From contig JAAFIR010000019.1 of NCBI GenBank assembly GCA_013297885.1, positions 30,979-94,978 of the forward strand: a DNA stretch of 64,000 nt, given 5' to 3'. The notes under the pieces are model-generated. The model was given only the letters and a program-made list of their open reading frames with translations, was not told the DNA's origin and did not search any database. Position numbers and translations under genes: made by a program. Origin of the DNA: Leptospirales bacterium (GTDB lineage Bacteria; Spirochaetota; Leptospiria; Leptospirales; Leptospiraceae). This document shows, one piece after another, positions 37,553-46,110 of the stretch; positions within the stretch are counted from its first letter, which is position 1; each line of letters begins with the position of its first letter.

Positions 37553-38016
37553 CTAGATTTATTTTCTTTTCTATATTCCCATGGTGGAGTTGGATTTGTT
37601 TCAGACCAAAGACCAAATTTATTTTTTTTTGCTTCATCTTGTAAGTCTCGCAAATTTTTCTTTTTTGCATGTTTATAAACCCAAACAAAACCAGTACGAA
37701 TCATTTCTTCATTTATATTTAAACCGTCTAAATAGATAATTCCAAGAGTCCTACCAAATTGGTCTTTTTCAGAAAAAACTACTTTAACATTTTTTTTAAA
37801 AATTAAATCTGAAAGTTTGCTTTTTGATTTTTTTCCAAAACTTTGGCTCATTTCAGGTGCATCTATTTCAAATAACCTAACTTTGATTTGCCGATTCTCT
37901 GAATTCAAAACTTTTATAGTGTCACCATCAGAAATAGAAACTACTTTACCAGTAAATTCTTCAGAAAATATCTCAAAGCTAATAAATAAAAATAATACAC
38001 CTAAAATGAGTTTCAT
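37549..38016 (-). CDS. Secreted thermonuclease-like (SNase) protein
   Basis: A 155-residue protein with an N-terminal signal peptide (ILGVLFLFISFEIFSEE). It carries staphylococcal-nuclease motifs: VVSISDGDTIKV (metal Asp), KVRLFEIDAPEM (Arg and Asp), SEKDQFGRTLGIIYLDGLNINEEMI (Arg and Glu) and KNKFGLWSE. The fold hydrolyses DNA and RNA with Ca2+. Its frame is coupled by ATGA to gspJ, so the exported enzyme is co-expressed with secretion machinery and could be a cargo of it. It also abuts the YidB-like gene (stop 38017) upstream. Confidence 0.88.
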   Translation of the reverse strand: MKLILGVLFLFISFEIFSEEFTGKVVSISDGDTIKVLNSENRQIKVRLFEIDAPEMSQSFGKKSKSKLSDLIFKKNVKVVFSEKDQFGRTLGIIYLDGLNINEEMIRTGFVWVYKHAKKKNLRDLQDEAKKNKFGLWSETNPTPPWEYRKENKSR

Positions 38017-38409
38017 CTAGAATAGACCTTTTAAAATGCTCAAGCCAGAAGTTAAACTTCCACCTTCACCTTCTGTTTCACCATTAGGAGTTAATTTATT
38101 TACCAACATTGGTAATACTGCTGACATAGCTGAAGAAATTTGGTCTTCAGAAATTCCAGTTTTTTCAGAAATTTTTGAAAGCATATCTGGACCTAATGCT
38201 GAACTTAATTGATCTCCAGAAATAGAATCGTTTTCACCATTTCCAACCCAGCTAGAAACTTTATCTCCCATTCCTTTATCTTTTAAAGCACCAACAACAG
38301 AATCAATTAATGCCCCTTTGTCGCCACCTTCCATTAATGATTTTGCAAGATCACCATACTTTGAATTCCCATCACCTAATTCATTTAAAATTGAATTTAA
38401 AAAACTCAT
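38017..38409 (-). CDS. YidB/DUF937-like protein
   Basis: A 130-residue Gly/Ser-rich protein. KSLMEGGDKGALIDSVVGALKDKGMGDKVSSWVGNGEN and ISGDQLSSALGPDMLSKISEKTGISEDQI match the YidB/DUF937 family pattern (a repeated helical motif with G-x-G-D/S-W-V-G). Function is not established for the family. The start has AGGAGAG just upstream. It is the first gene of the run leading through the nuclease into gspJ-N. Confidence 0.8.
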   Translation of the reverse strand: MSFLNSILNELGDGNSKYGDLAKSLMEGGDKGALIDSVVGALKDKGMGDKVSSWVGNGENDSISGDQLSSALGPDMLSKISEKTGISEDQISSAMSAVLPMLVNKLTPNGETEGEGGSLTSGLSILKGLF

Positions 38410-38430
38410 ATTCTCTCCTATTTTTTTTCT

Positions 38431-38637
38431 GGCGATTCAGTACTAGAGGATTGAAGATAGAAATGAACATATTAAAAAGATTTTAAGCTTTTTACAAACT
38501 CCAATCCTATAAAATATTTTTCAATTCTAAAACAAACTTCTAAACTCTATCTTCTATCCTCTAGTACTGACCGTGCTTTCCTCTTTTGTCAAAATTTTTT
38601 ATGAAAAAAATTTTGACACCGAGTCAATCACTATCGC
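38431..38637 (+). repeat. Structured repeat copy D
   Basis: GGCGAT (38431-38436) pairs with ATCGC (38633-38637). Hairpin I is TCAGTACTAGAGGAT with ATCCTCTAGTACTGA. The linker CCGTGCTTTCCTC follows. Arm II is TGTCAAAATTTTTT with AAAAAATTTTGACA, and the right end CCGAGTCAATCACTATCGC closes it. The copy fills the glpF to YidB-like intergenic space. Both flanking genes run on the minus strand. Confidence 0.85.
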
Positions 38638-38669
38638 TTGAAATAGAAAATTATATTTGTGGATAGAAA

Positions 38670-39422
38670 TCAATCTAAATATTTTCTTATAAAAAAATCA
38701 TAGGCATAAGCACCTAAAATCCCACCGATAATTGGTGCAATAATTGGAATGTAAAAATAATAGGATCTAAAACTAAAAACTATTTTTCCCCAACCAAACA
38801 AAAATGTCATAATTCTTGGACCTAAGTCTCTTGCTGGATTAATTGCATAACCTGCATTTGCACCAAAACTCATTCCAATTACCATAACCAAAAGTGCTAC
38901 AAAAATTGGACCTAAATTCAAAATTTGATTTTTTTCATCAGTTGCAGCAAAAATTAAAAACACCAATAAAAATGTTCCCAAAACCTGATCTATAAATGCA
39001 GATAAATTTGAAATGGATGAAGATGGATAAGTTGCAAAAATGGAAGCAGTTTTAATACTTTCAATAGATCCTTTTAAAACTAAATATTCAGTTTCAAAAC
39101 TAGAAATTTTTTCTATGTAATTTAAATACACAATTACTGATCCCAGAAAAGCTCCAAGGATTTGAGCCAAAATATAAGGCAGAACTTTTTCTTTTGGAAA
39201 ATTTCTTCTTAATGCTAATGCTATTGTCACTGCTGGATTTAAATGAGCACCACTTAGTTTACTTGAAACAATTATACCGAATAAAACAGCAAGTCCCCAA
39301 GCAATATTAATTGAAAAAAAATCTCCAAGACCAAAAAGTAAACTTGAAGCAACAACTCCATTTCCAAAGATTAAAATAATTGCAGTTCCAATTAATTCCC
39401 CATAAAATTCTTTTTTTTTCAT
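38670..39422 (-). CDS. glpF: Glycerol facilitator-type MIP channel
   Basis: A 250-residue membrane channel with six predicted helices. The two pore motifs are LNPAVTIA (about residue 62) and INPARDLGPR (about 193). The Asp after the second NPA-Arg marks the glycerol-transporting branch rather than the strict water channels. It should allow passive uptake of glycerol and small polyols, a plausible role in lipid or glycerol-phosphate supply. GGTGAG precedes the ATG. The gene lies eight bases after a hypothetical gene on the same strand. No glycerol kinase is adjacent. Confidence 0.92.
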   Translation of the reverse strand: MKKKEFYGELIGTAIILIFGNGVVASSLLFGLGDFFSINIAWGLAVLFGIIVSSKLSGAHLNPAVTIALALRRNFPKEKVLPYILAQILGAFLGSVIVYLNYIEKISSFETEYLVLKGSIESIKTASIFATYPSSSISNLSAFIDQVLGTFLLVFLIFAATDEKNQILNLGPIFVALLVMVIGMSFGANAGYAINPARDLGPRIMTFLFGWGKIVFSFRSYYFYIPIIAPIIGGILGAYAYDFFIRKYLD

Positions 39423-39430
39423 ATTCTCAC

Positions 39431-40060
39431 CTAATCGATTAAAGAGTCTCCAGCTTTTTTATTAAAAATATCTTGGTAATCTTGAAACTCTGGAAAAAAT
39501 TCAAAGAATAATTTTCTTGGAACAACTCTATATTTTTCAGGGTTATGATTCAAATAATCATTTGTGAAATCTTGAGGAGGTAGTGAGTGAAAATTAATTC
39601 TATCTTCAAACCCATAAAAATCTTGTTTAACAAATCTATCTTTTAAATTTTTAATTATATATTCTTTGATAAACCCCCAGTCAAGTTTGAAGTGCATCCT
39701 TGTTCCTTGAAATGCTGGCGTTCTTTCCATTAAATTTATTAACCTATTAATTGGGCATTCTCTTCTATGATATTCAGATAAAAAAACCATTACAAAACGA
39801 AAAGATAATCCAAGTGGCATCCAAACAATTTCTTTTTTATTTATATTTTTTTCAAATTTAATATCATCTAAAATTTTATGAAGTTCAGGTTTGCCTTTTT
39901 CTTTTTTTAAATAACTAACTTGTTCTTCAAAACCAAATTCCCCAAAATACAACCATTTATAAATATCTTGTAATTCAAAATAAGGATGGTCAGAAATAAA
40001 TTTTTGTAATGAAAAAAGTCTTTGCTCACTACTGATACTAACTAAACTTTCAATTGCCAT
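39431..40060 (-). CDS. Conserved-looking hypothetical protein
   Basis: A 209-residue soluble protein with no signal or membrane helix. It is rich in aromatic residues (Phe, Tyr, Trp) and has a basic C-terminal half. The N-terminal part (LFSLQKFISDHPYFELQDIYKWLYFGEFGF) looks alpha-helical. I do not recognise the family. It is probably co-transcribed with the glycerol facilitator gene eight bases downstream, which suggests but does not prove a linked role. Confidence 0.65.
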   Translation of the reverse strand: MAIESLVSISSEQRLFSLQKFISDHPYFELQDIYKWLYFGEFGFEEQVSYLKKEKGKPELHKILDDIKFEKNINKKEIVWMPLGLSFRFVMVFLSEYHRRECPINRLINLMERTPAFQGTRMHFKLDWGFIKEYIIKNLKDRFVKQDFYGFEDRINFHSLPPQDFTNDYLNHNPEKYRVVPRKLFFEFFPEFQDYQDIFNKKAGDSLID

Positions 40061-40194
40061 TGAGAGAAAATATATCTATCATACTTTTTTGTCAAATAAA
40101 GTTTTTTTTGTTTTTTTGGGGATTAAAAATGGGTTTAAATTTTATTTTCATTTTAATTGCTAAACTTAAACAAAATTTGAATTAACTCAAGAAT

Positions 40195-40833
40195 TTATTT
40201 TGCAAGTGGAATTAATTTTTTTGAATAAATATCATAAAGTGCTTTATCACTTATATCCTGATCATCAAAATGTAATTCTCTAAAGGGCATTAGAAAGACC
40301 AAAAATAGGTGTTTATAAATAGTTGAAGAATTATCATAATTAAATTCTCCTAAAACTTTACCACTCTGTTCTTTTACAATATAATTTGTTTCATATTTAA
40401 TCGAGTTCCAAGTTGGTATCAAAAAAAAAGAAAAAGACGATATAAAGATATTTGTGATTACATTTTTAACATTCATTGAAACATTTCTAGTAATCTCTAT
40501 TTTATAATTGTATCTATCTGAATATGAATCTATTTTATCCTCATCAGAAACAACAGTAAGCTTCAAAAAACACCTGCAGTCTATTAATCTTTGTTTAAAT
40601 AAACTTTTGATTTGCTCATGATCAGTTTTGTTGATTTCACTAATATCTCTAGCCTTACCAGAAGCAGTATCCCAATTACCTGAATTAGAACTAATTATAA
40701 CTAAAACTGACTCCATACGAGGGGAATTGTATTGAATCTTATCTCTAAAACGTTCTTTTTTAAAAGTTGTAATGCAATTTGTAGTTAGAAAAAATAAAAC
40801 AAAAAAAAATAATATATTCAATTGCATAATCAT
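40195..40833 (-). CDS. Putative lipoprotein, unknown function
   Basis: A 212-residue protein. The signal MQLNILFFFVLFFLTTNC gives a lipobox Cys near residue 20, and a second ATG two codons in is equally possible. The mature part is beta-rich and includes a central hydrophobic stretch (about residues 130-148) that could be a membrane or buried segment. It has no family I recognise. The start overlaps the stop of the next lipoprotein gene (ATGA), so both are made together and may form a surface or periplasmic pair. Confidence 0.65.
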   Translation of the reverse strand: MIMQLNILFFFVLFFLTTNCITTFKKERFRDKIQYNSPRMESVLVIISSNSGNWDTASGKARDISEINKTDHEQIKSLFKQRLIDCRCFLKLTVVSDEDKIDSYSDRYNYKIEITRNVSMNVKNVITNIFISSFSFFLIPTWNSIKYETNYIVKEQSGKVLGEFNYDNSSTIYKHLFLVFLMPFRELHFDDQDISDKALYDIYSKKLIPLAK

Positions 40834-41645
40834 TTGCTCATTTTTGCTAATTTAGCTTCTGCCTTCACTTTCCAGTAACCATCTTTTTGATTTACAATAA
40901 ATTCTTTCAAAAATTTCTCTTCAGCCCACTTAGGTTCAAGTTTACCTTTATAAAATATCTTTTGATCGTAAAAATCTTTTTTTAGTTCATCCAATTCATT
41001 TTTAGTTATTTCTTCTTCAGCAATATTCAAAATTGCTTTCTTTTTTTTATAGCTAGAAAAAGTTTTTTTGAGTATTTCCCCTAATTCAGTAGTTGGGTCA
41101 TTTAAGCCGTCTGGATCATCGTCACTTGTTTCAACAATACTTACTTGGTGTACACCTCGAAAGTTTATTTCATTAGCTTTTGCTTGAATAGGAAGAGCTT
41201 TAAAGCTGTCATATAATGTGAAATTTTTTGTTACTGAGTAAGTACATTTTTGTCCACAACTTTCTGTCCATGTAATGCTCTGAATAGCATATTTCTTTTT
41301 TGCATCCAACAAAAGCATAACATAAAAATTTTTCATAGTTATCTTGTTAGTATAATAAATTGTTTCAGAACCTTCTTTAACTTCGGATGGATTCTCGTAT
41401 TCAAAAGGAGCAGTTACTAGCTTTTTATTCTTATCATCAACTGAAATTACTTCTACTAAAGTAATTCTAGGTCCAATTTCGGCACCTTTTCCAAACAAAC
41501 CAGATGTTAATCTATAACATCCAAAACCTACAATTGCTTGCTTTTCACTTTCAAGTGGTGTTGCTGGATTGTGTATTCGGTAATTTTTAGGTTCACAATT
41601 GAATATAAAAAAAAAGATTACTGTTAGAGATAATTTTGATTTCAT
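40830..41645 (-). CDS. Putative lipoprotein, unknown function
   Basis: A 271-residue protein. The signal MKSKLSLTVIFFFIFNC has a lipobox Cys at about residue 17. The mature domain contains PLESEKQAIVGFGCYRLTSG, a beta-rich core and, at the C-terminus, helices rich in Lys and Glu (YKKKKAILNIAEEEI). A pair of Cys (SCGQKC) could form a disulfide. It is the first gene of the two-lipoprotein unit. I cannot name a family. Confidence 0.65.
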   Translation of the reverse strand: MKSKLSLTVIFFFIFNCEPKNYRIHNPATPLESEKQAIVGFGCYRLTSGLFGKGAEIGPRITLVEVISVDDKNKKLVTAPFEYENPSEVKEGSETIYYTNKITMKNFYVMLLLDAKKKYAIQSITWTESCGQKCTYSVTKNFTLYDSFKALPIQAKANEINFRGVHQVSIVETSDDDPDGLNDPTTELGEILKKTFSSYKKKKAILNIAEEEITKNELDELKKDFYDQKIFYKGKLEPKWAEEKFLKEFIVNQKDGYWKVKAEAKLAKMSK

Positions 41646-41694
41646 GAATTTACTAATACTTTAATCGCTTAAGTTAGGTCAAGAAAAAATCTAA

Positions 41695-41790
41695 GAAAAC
41701 ACTTCACCTGAATTAAAATCTGAAATTGAAAAAGAAGTAAAAGAAGATTTTAACCAAACTGAATGGCAAAATATCCCAATTAAAAAATAA
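41695..41790 (+). pseudogene. Possible tail of a lost gene
   Basis: A short open stretch reading ENTSPELKSEIEKEVKEDF and NQTEWQNIPIKK, then TAA at 41788-41790. The Glu/Lys helical composition is coding-like, but there is no start and only 31 codons remain. It could be the 3' end of a deleted gene. The evidence is weak. Confidence 0.3.
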
Positions 41791-41804
41791 TTTTTCAACT
41801 CTAT

Positions 41805-42008
41805 GCGAAAGAGATTGAAACGGGGTCAAAAAATTTTCTGCACTTTATTTTCTCGAAGTGTAGAAATTTTTTGACCAGAGTTGAAAGCTCGGTTTTTTTG
41901 TTGTAGGTAACAAAAAAAAGTTGTTTCAGACAGCTTGGTAGCTACCAGCAGTTCAGTGGGTTGAAACCCAATGTTTAAATACCTCTTTACAAACAAAAAA
42001 ATTCGCCC
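41805..42008 (-). repeat. Structured repeat copy F
   Basis: Read on the minus strand, GGGCGAA (42002-42008) pairs with TTTCGC (41805-41810). Hairpin I opens with TTTTTTTGTT and closes with AACAAAAAAA. The linker is CCGAGCTTTCAACTCT. Arm II is GGTCAAAAAATTTCTACACTT with complementary AATTTTTTGACC (41826-41873). It fills the middle of the 41646-42119 gap. The remaining gap sequence is AT-rich and probably contains the promoter of the M48 peptidase gene. Confidence 0.8.
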
Positions 42009-42119
42009 AATATTTTTTCAAAAAACTATTTATTATTTCGATGGGTAGTATAGAAATTTAGTTTACACTAAATAATTTTGAAATAGATTGAAACAAACTT
42101 AATCAATGATGAGGTATTT

Positions 42120-43127
42120 ATGAATCAAAACTTAAAAGAGTTTGAATCAATTTTAGCAGAATGGAACTCTACTTCAATAGGTAGAAAATCATTTTTAGCT
42201 TCAATCCCAATTTTACTTGCTGCATGTAGCACTGGCTCATCCCGAATGAGAGAAGGTGATAATAGTGGTCAAACAACTGCAATGACTGTTGAAGATGAAG
42301 TACAAATGACCGAAAGTGTAAAACCTCAAATGCAAAAAGATTATCCACCAATCCAAAATGCAGAATTACAAAATTATATTTCTACTCTTGGAAATAATTT
42401 AGTTCGTGCAAATAACTTACAAGCAAATCCTTATCGTTATAATTTTACTGTTGTTGGAGTAAATTATGTAAATGCGTTTGCTTTGCCTGCTGGAACTGTT
42501 TATGTAACTGCACCACTGATAGCAATGGCAGATTCGGAAGCAGAGTTAATGGGAGTTGTTGGACATGAAGTGGGGCATATCAAAGCTCGTCACACTGCTG
42601 AAAGAATGGATGCTGCAAAAAAAGCAGAATCTTCCACTTGGAAATATGCAGTGGGTGGTGGTGTGATTGGTGGGATAGCGGGGTTTGGACTGGGAAAATT
42701 AATTTGTAAACCTGCTGATAATGCTTGTTTAGCTAAAGCAACAGCCGCTGGAGCAGTAGTTGGCGGTGGTGGTGGATTACTAATTCAAAAATATGGATTT
42801 ATGGCAAATTCAAGAGAAGATGAAATGGAAGCAGACCGAGTTGGATTTAAAACTTCTGTTGCATCAAATTATTCAAAAAGCCATGTCGGAAAATTTTATG
42901 AAAAACTTTTGCAAATGGAACAAGAAAATAAAAAAGGTGGAAATGCAATTCTCACTTCACTTTCAGATGCATTAAGTACACATCCTCCTTCAAAGGAAAG
43001 AGTAAACCAAATGAACAAAATGGTAGAAGAAGAAAAAGCTAATCCAAATGCAATAATTTCTTCAAACGATTTTGATAGAATGAAAAAATTTTGTATTGAA
43101 TGGGCTAGACAAAACCAAAAATCATAA
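42120..43127 (+). CDS. M48-family metallopeptidase lipoprotein
   Basis: The protein has 335 residues. The zinc motif HEVGH lies in GVVGHEVGHIKARHTAERM (about residue 151), and the distant Glu in SREDEMEADRVG. The export signal starts late: RKSFLASIPILLAACSTG, with a lipobox Cys near residue 38. The IGRKSFLA segment resembles a twin-arginine motif with Lys in the second position. A Gly-rich hydrophobic stretch (about 176-220) resembles a membrane-associated insertion. Family members are periplasmic quality-control peptidases (BepA/LoiP-like). It is monocistronic with repeats on both sides. Confidence 0.88.
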   Translation: MNQNLKEFESILAEWNSTSIGRKSFLASIPILLAACSTGSSRMREGDNSGQTTAMTVEDEVQMTESVKPQMQKDYPPIQNAELQNYISTLGNNLVRANNLQANPYRYNFTVVGVNYVNAFALPAGTVYVTAPLIAMADSEAELMGVVGHEVGHIKARHTAERMDAAKKAESSTWKYAVGGGVIGGIAGFGLGKLICKPADNACLAKATAAGAVVGGGGGLLIQKYGFMANSREDEMEADRVGFKTSVASNYSKSHVGKFYEKLLQMEQENKKGGNAILTSLSDALSTHPPSKERVNQMNKMVEEEKANPNAIISSNDFDRMKKFCIEWARQNQKS

Positions 43128-43136
43128 GTTCAGTTT

Positions 43137-43242
43137 GGGCAAATTTTTGCACCCTTAAATGAAGGTTGCAAAAATCGGGCTGTCAGTTCTGGTCATAATT
43201 TTTTATTTAAAAAAATTATGACCCCACTTCCATCCCTTTTGC
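43137..43242 (+). repeat. Structured repeat copy G
   Basis: GGGCAAA (43137-43143) pairs with TTTTGC (43237-43242), where most copies have GGGCGA and TCGC, so both sides changed together. Hairpin I is TTTTTGCACC with GGTTGCAAAAA. The linker CGGGCTGTCAGTTCT precedes arm II, GGTCATAATTTTTT with AAAAAATTATGACC. It lies between the convergent M48 peptidase gene and rdgB. Confidence 0.85.
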
Positions 43243-43273
43243 TAGTATAAAAAAATTCATATGAATTTTAAAA

Positions 43274-43885
43274 TTAAACTAAATTGCTTTTATTAAAAAA
43301 TTTTAAAAATTCTTGGATTGCAATATTTCTATGAGAAACAGAATTTTTTTCTTCTATAGAACATTCAGAAAATCTTTTTTTTAAAGTTTCATTATAAAAA
43401 ACAGGATCATAACCAAATCCATTTTTACCTATTTCGTCATAATCATTCAAAATTAGTCCATGAACTTTACCAGAAAAAAACTTTGTTCCGTTTTTATCTG
43501 TATAAGAAATTACTGCTTGGTAAAAGGCAGATCTGTCATTTTGATTTTTCATTTTTTCTAAAAGATATAAAGCTCTATCTTTATCATTAAATTCTTTTTT
43601 TCCAAATCTAGCTGAATAAACTCCCGGTTCACCATTAAGTGCATTTACAACAATTCCTGAGTCATCTGCTAGGCTAGGTTTCCTAGATAGTTTAAATAAA
43701 TGTTCTGATTTTATTTTTGCATTTTCTTCAAATGTAGTTCCAGTTTCTTCTACTTCAAAAAGAAGACTAATTTCATTGGGTGTGATGATAGTAATAGTTT
43801 CTGGAAAAATTTTTTTGAATTCAAAAACTTTATGTGAATTATTTGAAGCTAATAGAATTTCAGTTATAAGAGTCAATTGCTTCAT
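43274..43885 (-). CDS. rdgB: RdgB/HAM1 inosine-triphosphate pyrophosphatase
   Basis: It hydrolyses ITP, dITP and XTP to keep damaged purines out of nucleic acids; cytoplasmic. The 203-residue length is normal. Motifs are ILLASNNSHKVFEFKKIF, EETGTTFEENAKIKSE, ADDSGIVVNALNGEPGVYSARFG, GFGYDPVFY and SHRNIAIQEF. The ATG at 43885 lies 26 nt inside the end of the STAS gene. A TTG three codons later (43876) is a possible alternative start. The overlap implies coupled translation with the STAS protein. Confidence 0.92.
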   Translation of the reverse strand: MKQLTLITEILLASNNSHKVFEFKKIFPETITIITPNEISLLFEVEETGTTFEENAKIKSEHLFKLSRKPSLADDSGIVVNALNGEPGVYSARFGKKEFNDKDRALYLLEKMKNQNDRSAFYQAVISYTDKNGTKFFSGKVHGLILNDYDEIGKNGFGYDPVFYNETLKKRFSECSIEEKNSVSHRNIAIQEFLKFFNKSNLV

Positions 43886-44189
43886 CCAAACTTGAAAAAA
43901 TTTGAAAAACTTTATTTAACATGGTGAGTTCAAATAATTCGAGCAGATCTTCATCAAAAACAACTAATCTTAAATCTCCATTTTTTGGTTTAAGTTTATT
44001 TTTCATGTAAACAATTTGACCAAGTACTGAAGAAGAAATATGATTTGCTTCACTTAAATCTATAATAACGTTTTTATTTTCTGAACTAAAAATTTCAGTA
44101 AAATATCTTTCAATTCTTCCGGAATCAGACTGAAGTACAGAGCCAAACAATTTTATCAAATGAACTTTATCTAAAGTCTTATATTCCAT
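43860..44189 (-). CDS. STAS-domain protein (anti-anti-sigma type)
   Basis: A 109-residue STAS domain: VIIDLSEANHISSSVLGQIVYMKNKL is the loop and helix where SpoIIAA-like proteins are phosphorylated, here on one of three consecutive Ser. Such proteins bind an anti-sigma kinase and release its target when dephosphorylated. A SpoIIE-type phosphatase (52056), an RsbW-like ATPase domain fused to a receiver (45115) and a second STAS protein (49802) lie within 10 kb. Its own partner is not assigned. Confidence 0.82.
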   Translation of the reverse strand: MEYKTLDKVHLIKLFGSVLQSDSGRIERYFTEIFSSENKNVIIDLSEANHISSSVLGQIVYMKNKLKPKNGDLRLVVFDEDLLELFELTMLNKVFQIFSSLDEAIDSYN

Positions 44190-44239
44190 AAACTTTATTT
44201 TAGTAGATTATAAATTTTTGCAACTAGTTTTTAAATAGA

Positions 44240-45106
44240 TTAAGAGTTCATGTACTCAATAGATTTTTTGATCTCTAGTTTCATTTGTTCCGAATTATTC
44301 GTGTTAAATGGAAAACCATGACCAGGAAGAACTGATCTAAATTGATAGTTATTAAGTTTTTCGATTGAATGATTAAGTTCTGATAGAGAATACCAACACG
44401 CAGATTTAAAACCAATGAGATGTTTTAATTCTGTTTCATAAGCTAAATGATCTCCAGTGAATAAAAATTCGTTTTTATAGAGCAAACATACTGAACCTTT
44501 TGTGTGACCTGGAGTTGGAATTAAGACTAAATCATCATATAATTTATAATCATTTGTTCCTTTTAATAAAATTTCATAAGGATAATTTTCTGAATCTGCT
44601 TCATGAATAATTCTTTCTGCACCAAAAAAAATTTTGTATTCTTCATGATCTGCAACATCATCAGAATGAGTTAGGAAAATATATTTTATTCCACCTAGTT
44701 GATTTATTTTTTCAGCTAAGGGTTTAAAAAATTTTGGTGAATCAATTAGTAAATTTCCTCTAGGGTCTCGAATTAAATAGGAAGTAGCACCAAAAGATTT
44801 TTCAGAATGAAATCCCAAATGATAAATATTTTTTTCTATTAAAACAGGAAATGATTCTCTGACTTCATTTAGTAATTTAGGTTTAGATAGATAACCTATT
44901 GAATATGTTGGACAGGAGAATAATGCTCTTAAAGTTAAAATTTCTTCTTCATAATTGTGTGGCTGAGAATGAACATGGGATTGATCAGCATTTTCACTAA
45001 ATACGTTTGGAGAAATCCACATACAAGTTCCGCAATCAATACAAGTATTATCCACAAAATAGTTTCCATTTTGATTTGTTGGTAATTTATTTTTTAACGA
45101 AGCCAT
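44240..45106 (-). CDS. Ferredoxin-fused MBL-fold hydrolase
   Basis: The protein has 288 residues. The N-terminal ferredoxin-like domain has CIDCGTC and SCPT Cys sets, enough for one Fe-S cluster. The C-terminal metallo-beta-lactamase domain has FLTHSDDVADHEEY, where the usual second His of HxHxDH is Asp, plus TPGHTKGS and GDHL and a final VLPGHG. The THSDDVADH variant is typical of a distinct subfamily with the same ferredoxin fusion in other bacteria, so it is not decay. The biochemical role of that subfamily is not settled; redox-linked hydrolysis is an inference. Confidence 0.82.
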   Translation of the reverse strand: MASLKNKLPTNQNGNYFVDNTCIDCGTCMWISPNVFSENADQSHVHSQPHNYEEEILTLRALFSCPTYSIGYLSKPKLLNEVRESFPVLIEKNIYHLGFHSEKSFGATSYLIRDPRGNLLIDSPKFFKPLAEKINQLGGIKYIFLTHSDDVADHEEYKIFFGAERIIHEADSENYPYEILLKGTNDYKLYDDLVLIPTPGHTKGSVCLLYKNEFLFTGDHLAYETELKHLIGFKSACWYSLSELNHSIEKLNNYQFRSVLPGHGFPFNTNNSEQMKLEIKKSIEYMNS

Positions 45107-45114
45107 TTTTTTTC

Positions 45115-46110
45115 CTATTTTTCAAAAATAGACAAAGTTTTATAAGGTTTATTTTCGTTTGATGAAGCAAAAACTATAACTTCAGTTTGAATATTTTTTT
45201 CGATATTAAAAATAATAGTATCTGAAATTTCTCTACAAATATACAAACCTCTTCCATGTTTATCATTAATTCCAACTGGTAAGATTTCGTTATTTTCAAC
45301 TGTAATATGTCTATCTAGACGATTTAAAATTTCTTCTTTTTTTAATGTTCCGAATTTATCTTTTGTTGTAAAGATACATGTTTTATCATAAATTCCGTAT
45401 CCTATTTCAAAATAATCATTTTCATCTAGAATCACTTCTTCATTGTTAATAATCATGTCTTTAGCTACTAGTTCGACTTGGAATTTATGTTTGCCTTGTT
45501 CATTTATTGGAGCACGAATCATTGCATTTGCGGTCAATTCTTCTAAAACCTGATTGATATTTTTATTACTATTCTGCTTGGTAAAAAAATTACTAATTTT
45601 ATTACATAAAGAAGAACGTTCTTTATCTGATTTGATAACTTTATAAACCAATTCACGATTCTTACAATTTGTAAATTTTGAATTTAGTTCAGATCTATTA
45701 ATTTTTAAGTCACTATCAAAATATTTTTCGACACCAAAAATATCTTTACTTAAGAGTTTATCTACCATAGTTGAAATAAATTTCAAATCCAAAAAAGAAT
45801 ATTTTGGAATAATATTCCAAACTGAATTATCTTTTGCAAATCGGATATAATCATTAATATTATAAGCAGTTATTAAACTATAAAGAATATTTGGAAATTT
45901 CTTTTTAATAAACTCAATCAAATCTAATCCAGATTTTCCGGGCATATTAATATCAGTCAAAACTAAATCAATTTTTTCAATTTCTAAAACTTTCACAGCT
46001 TCAATATAATTTGAAGCTTCAAATACATTATAGGTTTTTGACAATAATTCTTTTATAGTAATTCGAATTGAATATACATCTTCTACTACTAAAATTTTTT
46101 TTTCTATCAT
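45115..46110 (-). CDS. Receiver protein with C-terminal HATPase (RsbW-like) domain
   Basis: The protein has 331 residues. The receiver (about 1-120) has VVEDVYS, the phospho-Asp in LVLTDINMPGKSG and Lys in IIPKYSF. A middle helical region leads to an ATPase domain (about 190-320) with the N box VLEELTANAMIRAP and a GRGLYICREISD loop. This HATPase_c_2 type is typical of anti-sigma Ser kinases rather than His kinases. The start overlaps the upstream kinase stop (ATGA). The likely path is kinase, then receiver, then regulated ATPase activity toward a STAS partner. Confidence 0.8.
   Translation of the reverse strand: MIEKKILVVEDVYSIRITIKELLSKTYNVFEASNYIEAVKVLEIEKIDLVLTDINMPGKSGLDLIEFIKKKFPNILYSLITAYNINDYIRFAKDNSVWNIIPKYSFLDLKFISTMVDKLLSKDIFGVEKYFDSDLKINRSELNSKFTNCKNRELVYKVIKSDKERSSLCNKISNFFTKQNSNKNINQVLEELTANAMIRAPINEQGKHKFQVELVAKDMIINNEEVILDENDYFEIGYGIYDKTCIFTTKDKFGTLKKEEILNRLDRHITVENNEILPVGINDKHGRGLYICREISDTIIFNIEKNIQTEVIVFASSNENKPYKTLSIFEK

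Noticed and set aside
44240..45106. Missing His in the MBL motif as evidence of an inactive enzyme
   Set aside because: The THSDDVADH form is, as I recall, characteristic of the ferredoxin-fused MBL subfamily, so it is not decay.
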